Counted from the first letter of the stretch, positions 54,676 through 64,000 are shown. The stretch is 64,000 nucleotides of DNA from [Synechococcus] sp. NIES-970 (GCA_002356215.1 AP017959.1:2248195-2312194), one strand, 5' to 3'. Translations and numbers: made by a program. Notes: generated by a model from the letters alone, not told the origin.

Positions 54676-55488
54676 CTAACCAAATACTCGGTGTTCGAGG
54701 GAAGGCATTTGGCGGCGCACTTGGGCAAGACGCTCGGGGTTAATTTCGGCGATCGCCACCCCTGGATGAACCCCTGCATCGTTAAGCACCGTGCCCCAAG
54801 GATCAACGATCATCGCGTGGCCATGGGTATAGCGCATACCGTAGTGATTTCCCGTTTGAGCCGGGGCAATCACATAGCAAGTATTTTCAATGGCCCGGGC
54901 CTGAATAAGCGTCTGCCAATGGTCCTTACCTGTATAGGCGGTAAAAGCAGCGGGAATACAAAGAATTTCTGCTCCTTGCTGGGAAAGGGAACGATATAAC
55001 TCCGGAAAGCGCACATCATAACAAACCGACAAACCTACTTTACCCAAGTCACCTAGATCAACCACCTCTGGTAAGGTCGCCCCAGCTTTCACGGTGCTAG
55101 ATTCTTTGTAGGTATTCCCATCGGGCAAATTCACATCAAATAGATGTACCTTATGGTACCGAGCCAATTCTTGACCATCCGGGGAAATTAAGAGAGCTGT
55201 ATTCAACACTTTATTTTCTCCATCAGGTACCGGGAAACCGCCGCCGAGGAGGGTGATTTGAAAGCGTTGAGCCATGGTCTTGAGGAATTTTTCACTCTTT
55301 GTGGCGATCGCACTGGCTTGAGCTAACTTTGCCGACTCTTCCCCAAGAAAAGAAAAATTTTCTGGTAGACTGATCAGCTTTGCTCCTTGGTTGACGGCCA
55401 GTTGAATCAGGTCTTCTGCTTCGCCCAGATTATGTTCTAGGTCAGGCCTGCTGGTCATTTGGATGGCTGCCGCAAGATAGGATTTCAT
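54676..55488 (-). CDS. Nitrilase-superfamily amidase (Nit1/Nit2-like)
   Basis: The 270-residue carbon-nitrogen hydrolase has the full Glu-Lys-Cys triad: SLPENFSFLG, RYHKVHLFDV and LSVCYDVRFPELYR. The sequence around these sites is closest to Nit proteins that act as deaminated-glutathione amidase or omega-amidase, which repair side products of transaminases. It stands alone and is convergent with the methyltransferase. Length is standard. The exact substrate cannot be told from the sequence. Confidence 0.88.
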   Translation of the reverse strand: MKSYLAAAIQMTSRPDLEHNLGEAEDLIQLAVNQGAKLISLPENFSFLGEESAKLAQASAIATKSEKFLKTMAQRFQITLLGGGFPVPDGENKVLNTALLISPDGQELARYHKVHLFDVNLPDGNTYKESSTVKAGATLPEVVDLGDLGKVGLSVCYDVRFPELYRSLSQQGAEILCIPAAFTAYTGKDHWQTLIQARAIENTCYVIAPAQTGNHYGMRYTHGHAMIVDPWGTVLNDAGVHPGVAIAEINPERLAQVRRQMPSLEHRVFG

Positions 55489-55778
55489 ATGGCTTGGAAT
55501 GTGGTGAAGAATGAAAGGCTATAAAAACCGTCAACAAAAAGTTTTAATGGTTAAGCTGATTTAATACGATAGCAGAATCTCTACCCCAAGACATAGAGCG
55601 ATCGCTAGGGTTAGAATCTCAAAAAATAGTCCAATGACAAATAACTTTTACAATACAATATTTTCAGGGTATTAAAAGTAACTTAATCGCCAGTTAAAAT
55701 CTAATTTAGCTAAGTAGTCTCAAGCAAACTAGATTTCGATGTTAAGAAACGATTTTTACAAAAAAGAATTGATTTCGA

Positions 55779-56363
55779 TTAATCGCGAGATTCTGGATTT
55801 TGGGCGACTAAAATATCTAAAGTAAGAATAGTTTTTTGTAATTCCTGGGCAAGGGAGTGAGTAGGATCAAAAATTTGTAGCAGCGATTTATAGTACCAAA
55901 TTGTGCCTTCTTTTTTGCCTTTAAAGCGTTCCCAAAGAGTTTCACCAATTTTCTGGTAGTCTTTCACAATGGATTGGGCGTTATAAAGTTTATCGGCCAT
56001 AGAAATAAGACGGATAGAGTCTGAAGCGGTCTTCATATGCACTAAATAGGCTTCTTTTCGTTCTCGCCAAGGTTTTTTGTCCTCACCATCGAAACTATCA
56101 GAGCAACTTTCAACAATTTCGGTGACGCGATCGCCAAATTTCTCTCGAATCAAATCTCTGGTTTTCAGTCCGCCTTGATCTTCAATGGCGTCATGGAGCA
56201 AAGCGGCGATCGCCTCGTCTTCATCTCCGCCCGCTTCTAGAACGAGACTGACGACCCCCAATAAATGAGCGATGTAGGGCGTCCCGGAACCTTTACGTAT
56301 TTGCCCACGGTGCAATTTTTCTGCTAGCACCAACGCCTCTGCAAACCGTTCTGAAAGTTCCAT
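55779..56363 (-). CDS. HD-domain phosphohydrolase (SpoT hydrolase/MESH1-like)
   Basis: The 194-residue protein has the HD motif pattern of (p)ppGpp hydrolases: RGQIRKGSGTPYIAHLLGV, ALLHDAIEDQGG with the HD pair, EIVESCSD, and ISMADKLYNAQSIV. It lacks a synthetase domain. This is the layout of small alarmone hydrolases and related nucleotide phosphohydrolases, so it may lower ppGpp, but substrate is inferred from family only. Upstream of it (55489-55778) is a 290-base AT-rich spacer in which I see nothing. Confidence 0.8.
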   Translation of the reverse strand: MELSERFAEALVLAEKLHRGQIRKGSGTPYIAHLLGVVSLVLEAGGDEDEAIAALLHDAIEDQGGLKTRDLIREKFGDRVTEIVESCSDSFDGEDKKPWRERKEAYLVHMKTASDSIRLISMADKLYNAQSIVKDYQKIGETLWERFKGKKEGTIWYYKSLLQIFDPTHSLAQELQKTILTLDILVAQNPESRD

Positions 56364-56432
56364 CTTTATCTGTCCAACTGTGAATAGATTTATCCTAACG
56401 AGATGGTAAAAATCCGAGGAAATTGTCTTGGC

Positions 56433-56690
56433 TCAATTCATTTTATCGGCGCCAGAACCGAACCATGTCCCTAATTTTTTGATCACCCAACTGGCGATCG
56501 CCCCCAGCATCAGAATTCCGATCGCTGGCGTAAAAACGGGTTCCCAAAGGCTATACCAAAGATCCCAGCCAAGGTTTACCCCAGAGGAGCGACCGACCAA
56601 GGCGATCGCAAACCAAAAGAAGGCGAACAGCACCACGAACACATCCGCCACCAATAACCGATCTAACCACAGGGTAAATTGCGCTTTCAT
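56433..56690 (-). CDS. Small two-span membrane protein
   Basis: The 85-residue protein starts MKAQFTLWLDRLLVADVFVV and has two hydrophobic segments (about 14-33 and 52-72, the second with FTPAIGILMLGAIASWVIKK). No known domain is recognised. ATG 56690 overlaps the stop of the upstream MEKHLA gene in ATGA form, so translation is probably coupled. A longer frame from ATG 56717 is open but would overlap that gene further. Confidence 0.6.
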   Translation of the reverse strand: MKAQFTLWLDRLLVADVFVVLFAFFWFAIALVGRSSGVNLGWDLWYSLWEPVFTPAIGILMLGAIASWVIKKLGTWFGSGADKMN

Positions 56691-57169
56691 TTCCCTTTTT
56701 CGTCTAAAAAAGTCCATTTAGAATATACCGCAGCCTGTCCCCGGTAGATTCCGTCCTGATCGAGCAAGTCCCAAAGTTTCACATCCTCAATCCTGACCCG
56801 CCGCCCACTTTTTGTCACCCGAATCCCTGAAAACCCGGCTTTAAACCCATAACTGCGACTTGCTGCCAAAAGTTCATTTCTTTCTGCTTGTACCTGTGCC
56901 GTGGGTTCTGCCGATTGGCTCGATGGCATTTGCAGTAACTCATCCCAAGTCCGTTCCCATAACTTCAAACCTAAACGGGAACCGTAATTGTAAATCGGAT
57001 CCGCCTCTGCACCATGGGAAAAAACCACGAAGGGCGATTCAAATAAAATTTTTGCTTGTTCAACAGGTGGGCGATCGCCTGAAATTAAATCTTCCCCAAA
57101 CCAACGGCGATAATTTTCTAAAATTAACTGGGTTTGCCGAATAGTTGTTTCTAATTGCCAAGGTTCCAT
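56687..57169 (-). CDS. MEKHLA domain (PAS-like) protein
   Basis: The 160-residue protein is a single MEKHLA domain, a PAS-related fold first named in plant HD-ZIP III factors. It contains RRWFGEDLISGDRPPVEQAK, FVVFSHGAEADPIYNYGSRL and SGIRVTKSGRRVRIEDVKLW. PAS-like modules sense ligands or redox state. No output domain is present. It overlaps the small membrane protein gene downstream by 4 bases, suggesting the two act together. Confidence 0.82.
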   Translation of the reverse strand: MEPWQLETTIRQTQLILENYRRWFGEDLISGDRPPVEQAKILFESPFVVFSHGAEADPIYNYGSRLGLKLWERTWDELLQMPSSQSAEPTAQVQAERNELLAASRSYGFKAGFSGIRVTKSGRRVRIEDVKLWDLLDQDGIYRGQAAVYSKWTFLDEKGK

Positions 57170-57195
57170 ATCGATTTAATACTTCCAAAAAATCT

Positions 57196-57474
57196 CTAAC
57201 TCGCCAACACAAACTGCAAAATAATCCCAATTGTCGTCGCCACAATCAAGCTAAACGACAAATTCACCACCCATTGCGTCCCCTGACGATCGGCATCCGC
57301 TTTCTCCTGACCAATCTCCACCTGATCCAGTCGAGTTTCTACTTTATCAAGCCGAGCATCTACTTGATCAAAACGGGTATTAAGCTGTTGTATCTCACTG
57401 GTAATGCGGGTGTTGAACTGGCGCATTTCATTACGCATCTCAGTGAGAATTTGATTGCTGTCGGAATCAGTCAT
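57196..57474 (-). CDS. Coiled-coil protein with C-terminal membrane anchor
   Basis: The 92-residue protein has a heptad-repeat N-terminal two thirds (QQLNTRFDQVDARLDKVETR, with recurring RxDxVE units) and one hydrophobic C-terminal segment (about 68-88, VVNLSFSLIVATTIGIILQF). Similar short tail-anchored coiled-coil proteins occur in many cyanobacteria without known function. It lies 26 bases upstream of the MEKHLA gene on the same strand and may be in the same transcript. Confidence 0.7.
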   Translation of the reverse strand: MTDSDSNQILTEMRNEMRQFNTRITSEIQQLNTRFDQVDARLDKVETRLDQVEIGQEKADADRQGTQWVVNLSFSLIVATTIGIILQFVLAS

Positions 57475-57567
57475 TGGTTTTTACGCAAAATGAACGCCTT
57501 ATCCCCATTGTAGACAAAGGACAATCATTGCCACAAAGGGGATGAAGTTTATGAGATGTGTAAAATC

Positions 57568-58923
57568 CTAGACAGTAACAAGGGCTTCGATGGGTTCTCC
57601 AGTCAGGCTAAACGGACGCACTTCCGTAATTTTGACAGCAACGGTTTTACCCTTGAGTTCGTTGATATCTCCGGTAAAGAAGGTCAAACGATTGCCGCGA
57701 GTTCGCCCCATCACTTGACTGGGATTTTTGGGATTTTGATCTTCCACCAAAACTTCCTCGATTCGTCCGGCATAGCGTTGGGAACGTTCCGCCGCCTTTT
57801 GGGACACGAGATGATTTAACCGCTGGAGGCGATCGCCTTTGACTTCCTCAGAGAGTTGATTGTCCCAAGTTGCCGCTGGGGTGCCGGGGCGGGGAGAATA
57901 GGCCGCCGTATTCAGTTGATCAAAGCCAATCTCGTCGACAAGTTTAAGCGTATTTTCAAACTGCTCTTCCGTCTCCCCAGGGAACGCCACGATCGCATCG
58001 GCACTGATAGAAGCATCGGGCATATATTCACGAATCGTGTTGATAATTCGGCGGTATTTTTCATGGGTATAGCCGCGCCGCATCGCCTTCAAGACTTCAT
58101 TATCCCCAGACTGGAAAGGAATATGAAAATGTTCGCAAACCTTCGGCAAATCCTTACAAGCTTTAATCAGTCGCTCAGTAAAATAACGGGGGTGACTGGT
58201 AGCAAAGCGAATCCGTTCAATCCCTTCCACATCATGAACGTAATAAAGCAAATCCGTCAGGGTGTATAAATTTCGACCTTCCGGTGTTGTCCCAGGTAGA
58301 TCCCGCCCATAGGCATCAATATTTTGACCCAGTAGTGTGACCTCTTTAAACCCTTGCCGCGCCAGATCTTCCATCTCTGCCCGAATTGCCTCCGGATAGC
58401 GAGATTGTTCTGTGCCCCGCACCCCCGGCACAACACAATAGGTGCAATGTTCGTTACAACCGTAGATTACATTTACCCAGGCGGTGACGGTGCTATCCCG
58501 GCGGGGTTTGGTGATATCTTCGACGATATGAATTGGTTCTGTTGCTACGATTTGATTCCCCGCGTCCACCTGTTCCAGTAATTCCTGTAAACGATTCGCG
58601 TGCTGAGGGCCCATGATCAGATCCAATTCGGGCACCCGTCGGAGTAAACTTTCCCCTTCCTGTTGCGCCACACAGCCAGCAACGATCAGGGTTAAGTCGG
58701 GCTTGGTTTGTTTGCGTTTTGCCTGCCGACCAAGGTAAGAATAGACTTTTTGTTCGGCATTGTCCCGAATGGTGCAGGTATTGTAGAGAACCAAGTCTGC
58801 ATTGTAAGGATCTTCGGTGAACAGATAGCCCATATCTTCGAGAATGCCTGCCATGCGCTCGGAGTCGGCTTTATTCATCTGGCAGCCGAAGGTGGTAATG
58901 TGATATTGGCGAGGCTTAGTCAT
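57568..58923 (-). CDS. miaB: tRNA-2-methylthio-N6-dimethylallyladenosine synthase MiaB
   Basis: Radical-SAM methylthiotransferase that adds a methylthio group to i6A37 in tRNAs reading UNN codons. The 451-residue protein has the N-terminal UPF0004 domain ([41 protein letters not shown] supplying three cluster cysteines). The radical-SAM motif is [15 protein letters not shown] (CxxxCxxC), and a C-terminal TRAM domain ends the protein. Length and motifs are standard. It follows nothing on its strand for several hundred bases and is divergent from pipX. Confidence 0.96.
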   Translation of the reverse strand: MTKPRQYHITTFGCQMNKADSERMAGILEDMGYLFTEDPYNADLVLYNTCTIRDNAEQKVYSYLGRQAKRKQTKPDLTLIVAGCVAQQEGESLLRRVPELDLIMGPQHANRLQELLEQVDAGNQIVATEPIHIVEDITKPRRDSTVTAWVNVIYGCNEHCTYCVVPGVRGTEQSRYPEAIRAEMEDLARQGFKEVTLLGQNIDAYGRDLPGTTPEGRNLYTLTDLLYYVHDVEGIERIRFATSHPRYFTERLIKACKDLPKVCEHFHIPFQSGDNEVLKAMRRGYTHEKYRRIINTIREYMPDASISADAIVAFPGETEEQFENTLKLVDEIGFDQLNTAAYSPRPGTPAATWDNQLSEEVKGDRLQRLNHLVSQKAAERSQRYAGRIEEVLVEDQNPKNPSQVMGRTRGNRLTFFTGDINELKGKTVAVKITEVRPFSLTGEPIEALVTV

Positions 58924-59207
58924 GGTCGTTCCAAAAGTAGTGAGCTAGGCAAACGGGCAGTTTTTTATTTTACCAACTTAAGTTTCTGTTGTGTGAGTCG
59001 CGTATGATTCACGACTGCTTGTCGGAACTTCACGGAAAACTCCCTGGGTCATCTATCGTAGGGAGAGGCTTACCTATATACTGTTCCTATTATTTTTGTA
59101 TGTATCTTTGATAACAGTGGGGGCTAATGCCAGCTACTTATTTCGTTTGTGGTAAGTGCAATGGGATTAATCGCCCCATGGATGGCAATACACCCGCTAA
59201 GGTTTGA

Positions 59208-59477
59208 ATGAACACGGAATCTTATTTTAATCACCCGACGTTTGGTATGCTCTTTCGGATTTGTGAGCTGGAAGATAACCAAGAGCTTTTTACGACTCTC
59301 TATGCACAACGACTTTTTTTCTTGGTGCAACAGGGGGCAACTGGGTTGAATTTTGAGTCTATCACTCGGATGGATGCTCGCCTCAGAATGGAAAATCGCA
59401 TGCGTCAGGTGCGCCGTGTTGGGACATTGACAGAGTTGCAAACGTTGCAAGCACTTTTCAAGCGGACGTTTCAGTAG
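59208..59477 (+). CDS. pipX: PII-interacting coactivator PipX
   Basis: The 89-residue cyanobacterial regulator binds PII (GlnB) under nitrogen sufficiency and the transcription factor NtcA under 2-oxoglutarate-rich, nitrogen-poor conditions. The N-terminal Tudor-like domain has NHPTFGMLFRICELEDNQEL, TTLYAQRLFFLV and GLNFESITRMDARL, followed by the two-helix C-terminus. The conserved gene pair pipX-pipY is intact, 24 bases apart. A TATACT -10-like element lies near 59076, but no GTA-N8-TAC NtcA site was found before it. Confidence 0.96.
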   Translation: MNTESYFNHPTFGMLFRICELEDNQELFTTLYAQRLFFLVQQGATGLNFESITRMDARLRMENRMRQVRRVGTLTELQTLQALFKRTFQ

Positions 59478-59501
59478 AGGTGAAAGAAGTTTAGGTTGAG
59501 C

Positions 59502-60173
59502 ATGGCAAATGCGATCGCCCAAAATATTATCCATCTCCAGGAAGCGTTACCCGCACAGGTCCGTCTGATTGCGGTCAGTAAAACCCATTCTGCGGCAAAA
59601 ATTCGCTTGGCCTATGCTGCCGGGATCCGTGATTTTGGAGAAAATCGCCTCCAAGAAGCCCTCGAAAAACAAGCTGAACTCCAAGACTTGCCTGATATCT
59701 GTTGGCATTTTATCGGTCACCTGCAAAAAAATAAGGCGAAAAAGGCGATCGCCCACTTTGATTGGATTCACACGATCGATAATCTCGATCTAGCCCAAAA
59801 ACTCAATCAATACGCCGCTGATGTAGAGAATCCAGCAAACTGCTGTTTACAGATTAAACCCTTACCAGACCCCAATAAATTCGGCTGGGAAATTCCTCAA
59901 CTTTTTGCTGAGTTACCTGAATTAGCCGCCTGTGAACATCTCAAGATTCAGGGTTTAATGACAATTCTGCCGAGGGGACTGGGTGAACAAGCGACCCAAG
60001 CTGCCTTTCAACAGGTTGCTGACCTCCGGGATCAACTTAACCAAACAACTGGTTTTCCTTTTTTGCTAACTGAGCTCTCCATGGGAATGTCTGGTGATTA
60101 TTCTTTGGCGATTAGAGCTGGTGCAACGATGATTCGGTTAGGACAAAGGATTTTTGGCGATCGAGACCAATAG
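59502..60173 (+). CDS. pipY: PLP homeostasis protein PipY (YggS/PLPBP family)
   Basis: The 223-residue pyridoxal-phosphate-binding protein of the COG0325 family keeps free PLP and amino/keto acid pools balanced. It has IAVSKTHSAAKIRLAY with the PLP lysine, GENRLQEALEK, WHFIGHLQKNKAKK, and LSMGMSGDYSLAIRAGATMI near the end. It follows pipX, as is usual in cyanobacteria. ATG 59502 is chosen over a TTG two codons upstream. sepF follows after 401 bases, echoing the yggS-sepF order of other bacteria. Confidence 0.94.
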   Translation: MANAIAQNIIHLQEALPAQVRLIAVSKTHSAAKIRLAYAAGIRDFGENRLQEALEKQAELQDLPDICWHFIGHLQKNKAKKAIAHFDWIHTIDNLDLAQKLNQYAADVENPANCCLQIKPLPDPNKFGWEIPQLFAELPELAACEHLKIQGLMTILPRGLGEQATQAAFQQVADLRDQLNQTTGFPFLLTELSMGMSGDYSLAIRAGATMIRLGQRIFGDRDQ

Positions 60174-60423
60174 GATTGCCGTGGCAATTATAAATAATTT
60201 CTTTAGGGAACCAGAGAGCGGCAGCATAGAAATTTTTTAAATTGATCCTCTTGCAACAAATCTATTGATGATTTTTTTGTAGTATCAATTTCAATCAGTT
60301 AATAAAATCTTATCGATATATGTTTTCCAGAATCTCATTTTTACGGCAAAATAATGCCTATACTTTAAGGCGATCGCCGAATTTTTCTGTTAAAACCCAA
60401 AACCCCGATGACTAATAACGTAA
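60174..60423. other. Spacer between pipY and the sepF leader
   Basis: AT-rich sequence with one HIP1 octamer near 60370. A TATACT at about 60358-60363 could be the -10 of a sepF promoter, but its -35 is not clear. No open frame is convincing. Confidence 0.45.
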
Positions 60424-60504
60424 AATATCTCCTGCATGGCGGGAATCTTGGTTAAACCTCTACCCCGAGCCCGTTGCCTGAGACTGACAGATTCTGGAGA
60501 TATT
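60424..60504 (+). promoter_or_regulatory. Structured leader element upstream of sepF
   Basis: Two nested inverted repeats enclose 81 bases. The outer stem is AATATCTCC (60424-60432) with GGAGATATT (60496-60504), and the inner stem is GAATCT (60443-60448) with AGATTC (60489-60494). Smaller stems are possible inside. It ends 70 bases before the sepF ATG. It matches no riboswitch I recognise. Confidence 0.5.
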
Positions 60505-60574
60505 ACTCGCCGTTCCCCAGCCCACACAGCATAAAAAATATTGCAAACCCTAAAAAACAAGGATTATTAACCCC

Positions 60575-61168
60575 ATGTTCAACAGCATACGCAACTTCTT
60601 AGGCTTGAACGAATCAGAAGAGTACGAAGAGTATTACGAGGGGGAAATTGAGAACAACGACTACCAAGCTCTCTACCCCGCTGAAATGCCCGCTGTTCTC
60701 CCTGAGGAAAGTGCCCCTGCCCCCCGCCGTTTTCGTGAAAATCCTACCGTTGCCAATAACTTTGCCATGAACTCTAACACCCCTGCTCCCCGTAATAATG
60801 TGATTGGTCTCCCTGGCGTAAGCAACTCTCCCGCCGAAGTAGTTGTTTGCGAACCCCGCTCCTTCGAGGAAATGCCCCAAATCATCCAAGCCCTTAGGGA
60901 TCGCCGTTCCATCGTTCTCAACCTCAACATGATGGATCCCGATGAAGCGCAACGGGCCGTAGATTTTGTTGCGGGTGGAACTTTTGCGATTGATGGTAAT
61001 CAAGAACGTATCGGCGACAGCATTTTCCTGTTCACTCCTAATTGCGTACAAGTAACTAACCAAGCTAGCCTCAGCCGTGAAGAAGAAGTCACCGCCACCG
61101 CATCGACTCGTCCTGCTGCCCCTGCTCCCGCTTGGAACGATGACATGCCCATTGCCCAAGCTCAATAA
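60575..61168 (+). CDS. sepF: Cell division protein SepF (Cdv2)
   Basis: The 197-residue FtsZ-binding division protein has an N-terminal amphipathic membrane-binding helix ([11 protein letters not shown]), a tyrosine- and glutamate-rich linker (residues 15-90), and the SepF core (about 88-165). The core has [40 protein letters not shown] and [12 protein letters not shown]. SepF tethers the Z ring to the membrane and replaces FtsA, which cyanobacteria lack. AAGGA lies about 13 bases before the ATG. It is preceded by a structured leader and followed by a terminator at 61239. Confidence 0.95.
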   Translation: MFNSIRNFLGLNESEEYEEYYEGEIENNDYQALYPAEMPAVLPEESAPAPRRFRENPTVANNFAMNSNTPAPRNNVIGLPGVSNSPAEVVVCEPRSFEEMPQIIQALRDRRSIVLNLNMMDPDEAQRAVDFVAGGTFAIDGNQERIGDSIFLFTPNCVQVTNQASLSREEEVTATASTRPAAPAPAWNDDMPIAQAQ

Positions 61169-61238
61169 TTTTGTTTTACAGTACGGCACTTGCTTAGGTG
61201 ATTTTGCAAAAAATAAAAATAAATCAATGACTGTTATG

Positions 61239-61266
61239 GGGATAGGGATTCTATCCCTAATTTTTT
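61239..61266 (+). terminator. Intrinsic terminator after sepF
   Basis: GGGATAG (61239-61245) pairs perfectly with CTATCCC (61251-61257) around GGATT, followed by TAATTTTTT. Confidence 0.85.
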
Positions 61267-61358
61267 ATTTTTAGTGCTGTTTCAGGCGATCGCCATTTGC
61301 CTTCATTGAAAAAATCAGTCAAGATAAATGGCGTCATTTCAGGGTGAAGTTCCAAAGC

Positions 61359-62168
61359 ATGACTGTAAAGTTCGGCATGATCGGCGGCGGGGTAATGGGG
61401 GAGGCAATTCTCTCGCGACTACTGCAACAGAAAATTTATGCGCCTGCAGAGGTAATTATCAGTGAGCCAATGGCAGAGCGGCGGGATTATCTCCAGCAGG
61501 AATATCAGGTACAAGTGACAGCAGATAATGCGCAAGCGGCAAATGTTTCTGGTGTTCTCATGCTGGCGATTAAACCGCAAATTCTCTCGAAGGTGACGAC
61601 AGAATTACGGCAACAAAATTTACGGGAACGTCCTCTCGTGCTGTCGATTTTGGCAGGAGTAACCCTCGAAACCTTGATGGGCGGATTTAAAGGGTATCCG
61701 ATCATTCGCGCCATGCCCAATACGCCGGCGGTGGTGGGCCAAGGCATGACGGCGATCGCCCCCAGTGAGTCGGTTTCTCTGGTGCAGGTTGAACTGGCGA
61801 AAACCATTTTCGAGGCCGTCGGTCAGGTGGTGGAAGTGCCAGAATCTCTAATGGATGCGGTGACGGGACTTTCGGGTTCTGGCCCAGCGTTCGTGGCGTT
61901 AATGGTGGAAGCCCTCGCCGATGGTGGCGTGTTGGCTGGTTTACCGCGCAATATTGCCCAACAATTGGCTTTGCAGACGGTGAAAGGAACTGCGGAATTA
62001 TTACAGGATTCGGGTTTACATCCAGCACAACTTAAGGATCGCGTCACTAGCCCAGGGGGAACAACGATCGCCGGCGTGGCCACCCTCGAAGCCCATGGTT
62101 TTCGGTCGGCGGTAATGGAAGCTGTCAATTCAGCCAAGGAACGTTCAGCAGAATTAGGACAGGAATGA
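61359..62168 (+). CDS. proC: Pyrroline-5-carboxylate reductase
   Basis: Last enzyme of proline synthesis, reducing pyrroline-5-carboxylate with NAD(P)H. It has 269 residues. The N-terminal Rossmann fold has [12 protein letters not shown], then [25 protein letters not shown], and the C-terminal signature [13 protein letters not shown] followed by [19 protein letters not shown] 61359 is chosen because the Rossmann strand starts five residues later; an in-frame GTG at 61344 is possible. Its TGA overlaps the cofH ATG by four bases, so the two genes are translationally coupled. Confidence 0.95.
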   Translation: MTVKFGMIGGGVMGEAILSRLLQQKIYAPAEVIISEPMAERRDYLQQEYQVQVTADNAQAANVSGVLMLAIKPQILSKVTTELRQQNLRERPLVLSILAGVTLETLMGGFKGYPIIRAMPNTPAVVGQGMTAIAPSESVSLVQVELAKTIFEAVGQVVEVPESLMDAVTGLSGSGPAFVALMVEALADGGVLAGLPRNIAQQLALQTVKGTAELLQDSGLHPAQLKDRVTSPGGTTIAGVATLEAHGFRSAVMEAVNSAKERSAELGQE

Positions 62169-63307
62169 ACCTCACCCGCGTTTTAGAAAAGGCGATCGCC
62201 CTCCAAGATTTAACGATCGAAGAAGGGGTTTTTCTGTTGGCACAAACTCAACCGTCGGAACTGGAGGAGATTCGCTCGGCGGCGGATCAATTGCGGAAAA
62301 AATTGTGCGGCGATCGCGTGTCCTATGTGGTGAACCGGAACCTCAATTTTACGAATATCTGCGAGCAGCATTGTCATTTCTGCGCGTTTCGGCGGGATGA
62401 GGGCGATGAAGGCGCATTTTGGCTGGATAATGCCCAACTTCATGAAAAAGCGGCGGATGCTCTGACCAAAGGGGCAACGGAACTTTGTATGCAGGGGGGT
62501 TTGAACCTTAAAGCGAAAATTAACGGGCGATCGCTGGATTATTATCTCGATTTGGTGCAATCTCTCAAAACCGCGTTTCCGAGTTTGCATATTCACGCTT
62601 TTTCGCCGCAGGAAATCGAATTTATCGCCCGTCAAGATGGGATCAGTTTTGCGGAGGTGATTCTCGCGTTAAAAAATGCTGGCGTGGGATCGCTCCCTGG
62701 TACAGCGGCGGAGGTTTTAGACGATCAGATTCGGCGGCAAATTTGTCCAGAGAAATTAAACACGGCGACTTGGTTAGAAATTGTCAGCACGGCGCACCGC
62801 TTGGGTTTGCACACCACTAGCACGATGCTTTGCGGACATTTAGAAACGCCCCGTCAACAGATTGAACATTTCGATCAACTGCGATCGCTACAACAAAAAG
62901 CCATTGAAAATGACTATCCTGCGCGAATCACAGAATTTATTTTGCTGCCCTTCGTCGGGCAAGATGCTCCGGCAGTTTTGCGTAAAAAAGTAGGACGAGA
63001 TCAGCCAGACTTAGCCAAAACCCTGCATTTAACCGCTGTTTCCCGTTTATTCTTTGGTCAATGGATTTCAAATCATCAGCCCAGTTGGGTCAAACTCGGT
63101 TTATCTGGCGCGACAGAAGCTCTGTTGTGGGGTTGTAACGATTTGGGGGGAACCCTGATGGAAGAACACATTACATCGATGGCAGGGGCGCAGGGCGGAA
63201 CTTGTTTAACCGTGGCAGAATTACGGGGGGCGATCGCCAGCATTAACCGTCAGCCAGTGGAGCGCAACACTTTGTATGAAACACGAATCACCCATTCGGT
63301 AGCATAG
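62165..63307 (+). CDS. cofH: FO synthase subunit 2 (CofH)
   Basis: Radical-SAM enzyme that, with CofG, makes the deazaflavin FO from tyrosine and a flavin precursor. FO is the antenna chromophore of some photolyases and the core of F420. The 380-residue length is typical. The motif [10 protein letters not shown] (CxxxCxxC) binds the 4Fe-4S cluster, and [31 protein letters not shown] and [10 protein letters not shown] are family segments. No cofG is in the window. The overlap with proC looks like simple operon packing rather than a pathway link. Confidence 0.9.
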   Translation: MNLTRVLEKAIALQDLTIEEGVFLLAQTQPSELEEIRSAADQLRKKLCGDRVSYVVNRNLNFTNICEQHCHFCAFRRDEGDEGAFWLDNAQLHEKAADALTKGATELCMQGGLNLKAKINGRSLDYYLDLVQSLKTAFPSLHIHAFSPQEIEFIARQDGISFAEVILALKNAGVGSLPGTAAEVLDDQIRRQICPEKLNTATWLEIVSTAHRLGLHTTSTMLCGHLETPRQQIEHFDQLRSLQQKAIENDYPARITEFILLPFVGQDAPAVLRKKVGRDQPDLAKTLHLTAVSRLFFGQWISNHQPSWVKLGLSGATEALLWGCNDLGGTLMEEHITSMAGAQGGTCLTVAELRGAIASINRQPVERNTLYETRITHSVA

Positions 63308-63384
63308 CCCTTATGATCAATTAGATAATTATTTAAACCTTTAAAAATCCTTTTACACCCGCAAAATTCTAGGAGAACCACAAC

Positions 63385-64000
63385 ATGGATTTGGTCGCAC
63401 TCCAAAGCCTTTTAGATAACACTTCATTTCTCGTCCTCTTCCTGACGATGCTCACCTACTGGGGGGGAGCCGCCTTTCCGAATCTGCCCATTCTCTCCAG
63501 CCTTGGCACAATCGGCATGGCGATCGCCAATCTCTGTATGGCAACCCTCCTCGGTGCGCGTTGGCTCGAAGCCGGCTATTTTCCCTTAAGCAATCTTTAC
63601 GAATCCCTCTTTTTCCTCGCGTGGGGTGTCACAACCATGCACCTCGTCGCCGAATGGATGAGCCGGAGCCGTTGGGTTGGCGTAATTACAGCCCCCGTCG
63701 CCATGGGGATCACTGCCTTCGCTGCTCTCACTCTCCCCGCCGAAATGCAAAACTCCGCGCCCCTCGTGCCAGCCCTTAAATCCAATTGGCTGATGATGCA
63801 TGTCAGCGTCATGATGATTAGCTACTCTGCCTTACTCGTGGGTTCATTGTTGGCGATCGCCTTCCTGATTGTCACCAAAGGGCAAAAAGTTGAATTACGC
63901 GGCAGTTCCGTGGGCAATGGCTCCTACCGTCTGCGTAAAAATAGCGAACCCGAAACCGTACCGAACGTTAATGCCGTTGCCTTCCAAAAACCTAGCTTTG
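63385..64000 (+). CDS. ccsA: Cytochrome c biogenesis protein CcsA (5' part, runs off the window)
   Basis: Only the first 205 codons are in the window. The protein has several membrane helices from the start ([40 protein letters not shown]), the family segment [20 protein letters not shown], and [20 protein letters not shown] containing a heme-binding histidine. In system II of cyanobacteria and plastids, CcsA with Ccs1 delivers and ligates heme to apocytochromes c in the lumen. The conserved tryptophan-rich WWD region would lie beyond the window. AGGAG eleven bases before ATG 63385 supports the start. Confidence 0.92.
   Translation, partial: MDLVALQSLLDNTSFLVLFLTMLTYWGGAAFPNLPILSSLGTIGMAIANLCMATLLGARWLEAGYFPLSNLYESLFFLAWGVTTMHLVAEWMSRSRWVGVITAPVAMGITAFAALTLPAEMQNSAPLVPALKSNWLMMHVSVMMISYSALLVGSLLAIAFLIVTKGQKVELRGSSVGNGSYRLRKNSEPETVPNVNAVAFQKPSF

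Noticed and set aside
59058-59075. Possible NtcA site GTA...TAC upstream of pipX
   Set aside because: The spacing is ten bases (GTAGGGAGAGGCTTAC) instead of the required eight.

Overview
The window is a piece of a cyanobacterial chromosome. It carries a phycobilisome core-membrane linker (apcE), a carboxysome shell pair (ccmK3-ccmK4), NDH-1 subunit ndhD, pipX, ycf34, sepF and ccsA, and the octamer GCGATCGC (HIP1) recurs throughout, inside and between genes. Codon use, gene content and the 887-residue ApcE with a cysteine at 187 (186 after Met removal) suggest Synechococcus sp. PCC 7002 or a close relative (Picosynechococcus); that species call is inference from memory.

Layout. 0-5.8 kb: a class B penicillin-binding protein (ftsI-like), an orphan GAF protein, tRNA-Ser(CGA), and a transglutaminase-like membrane protein whose stop codon lies inside the tRNA gene. 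5.9-7.6 kb: an ECF sigma / membrane anti-sigma / Spy-CpxP-like operon with a candidate autoregulatory ECF promoter. 7.7-14 kb: a P2B-type calcium ATPase, a large pentapeptide-repeat protein, three phased DnaA-box-like sites, and a YggT protein. 14-24 kb: upp, moaE, purH, TPR proteins, an EF-G paralogue, ycf34, rpsD, tRNA-Leu(UAA), and a Mo-nitro_C family protein. 24.4-33.3 kb: tRNA-Gly(UCC), a large PAS/Cache histidine kinase, then a cellulose cluster (HlyD-type adaptor, GH5 endoglucanase, BcsA-type synthase with PilZ). 33-42.6 kb: proA, ccmK4/ccmK3, a RIO-like kinase, a copper ATPase, a serine hydrolase, a duplicated-domain exported protein and a Rieske/PaO-type oxygenase. 42.7-45.0 kb: an AT-rich three-gene accessory cassette. 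45-64 kb: ndhD, a rhodanese protein, hrcA, an MntP-like pump, apcE, a nitrilase, an HD phosphohydrolase, miaB, pipX-pipY, sepF, proC-cofH and the start of ccsA.

Most of the window is ordinary housekeeping sequence with no mobile element, CRISPR array or rRNA. The best candidate for something undescribed is the 42.7-45.0 kb cassette. It has a DUF4160 protein, a DUF2442 protein with an extra XRE-type helix-turn-helix, and a third gene joining a PIN nuclease domain to a winged-helix-like C-terminal half. The three genes overlap by one base at each junction. The PIN gene is split into two frames exactly at a run of eight A, which points to phase variation, polymerase slippage, or recent inactivation. 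Other signals worth a check are the DnaA-box trio at 12.93 kb, the nested inverted repeats in the sepF leader, a transglutaminase domain that has lost its catalytic cysteine, and the c-di-GMP-responsive cellulose cluster.
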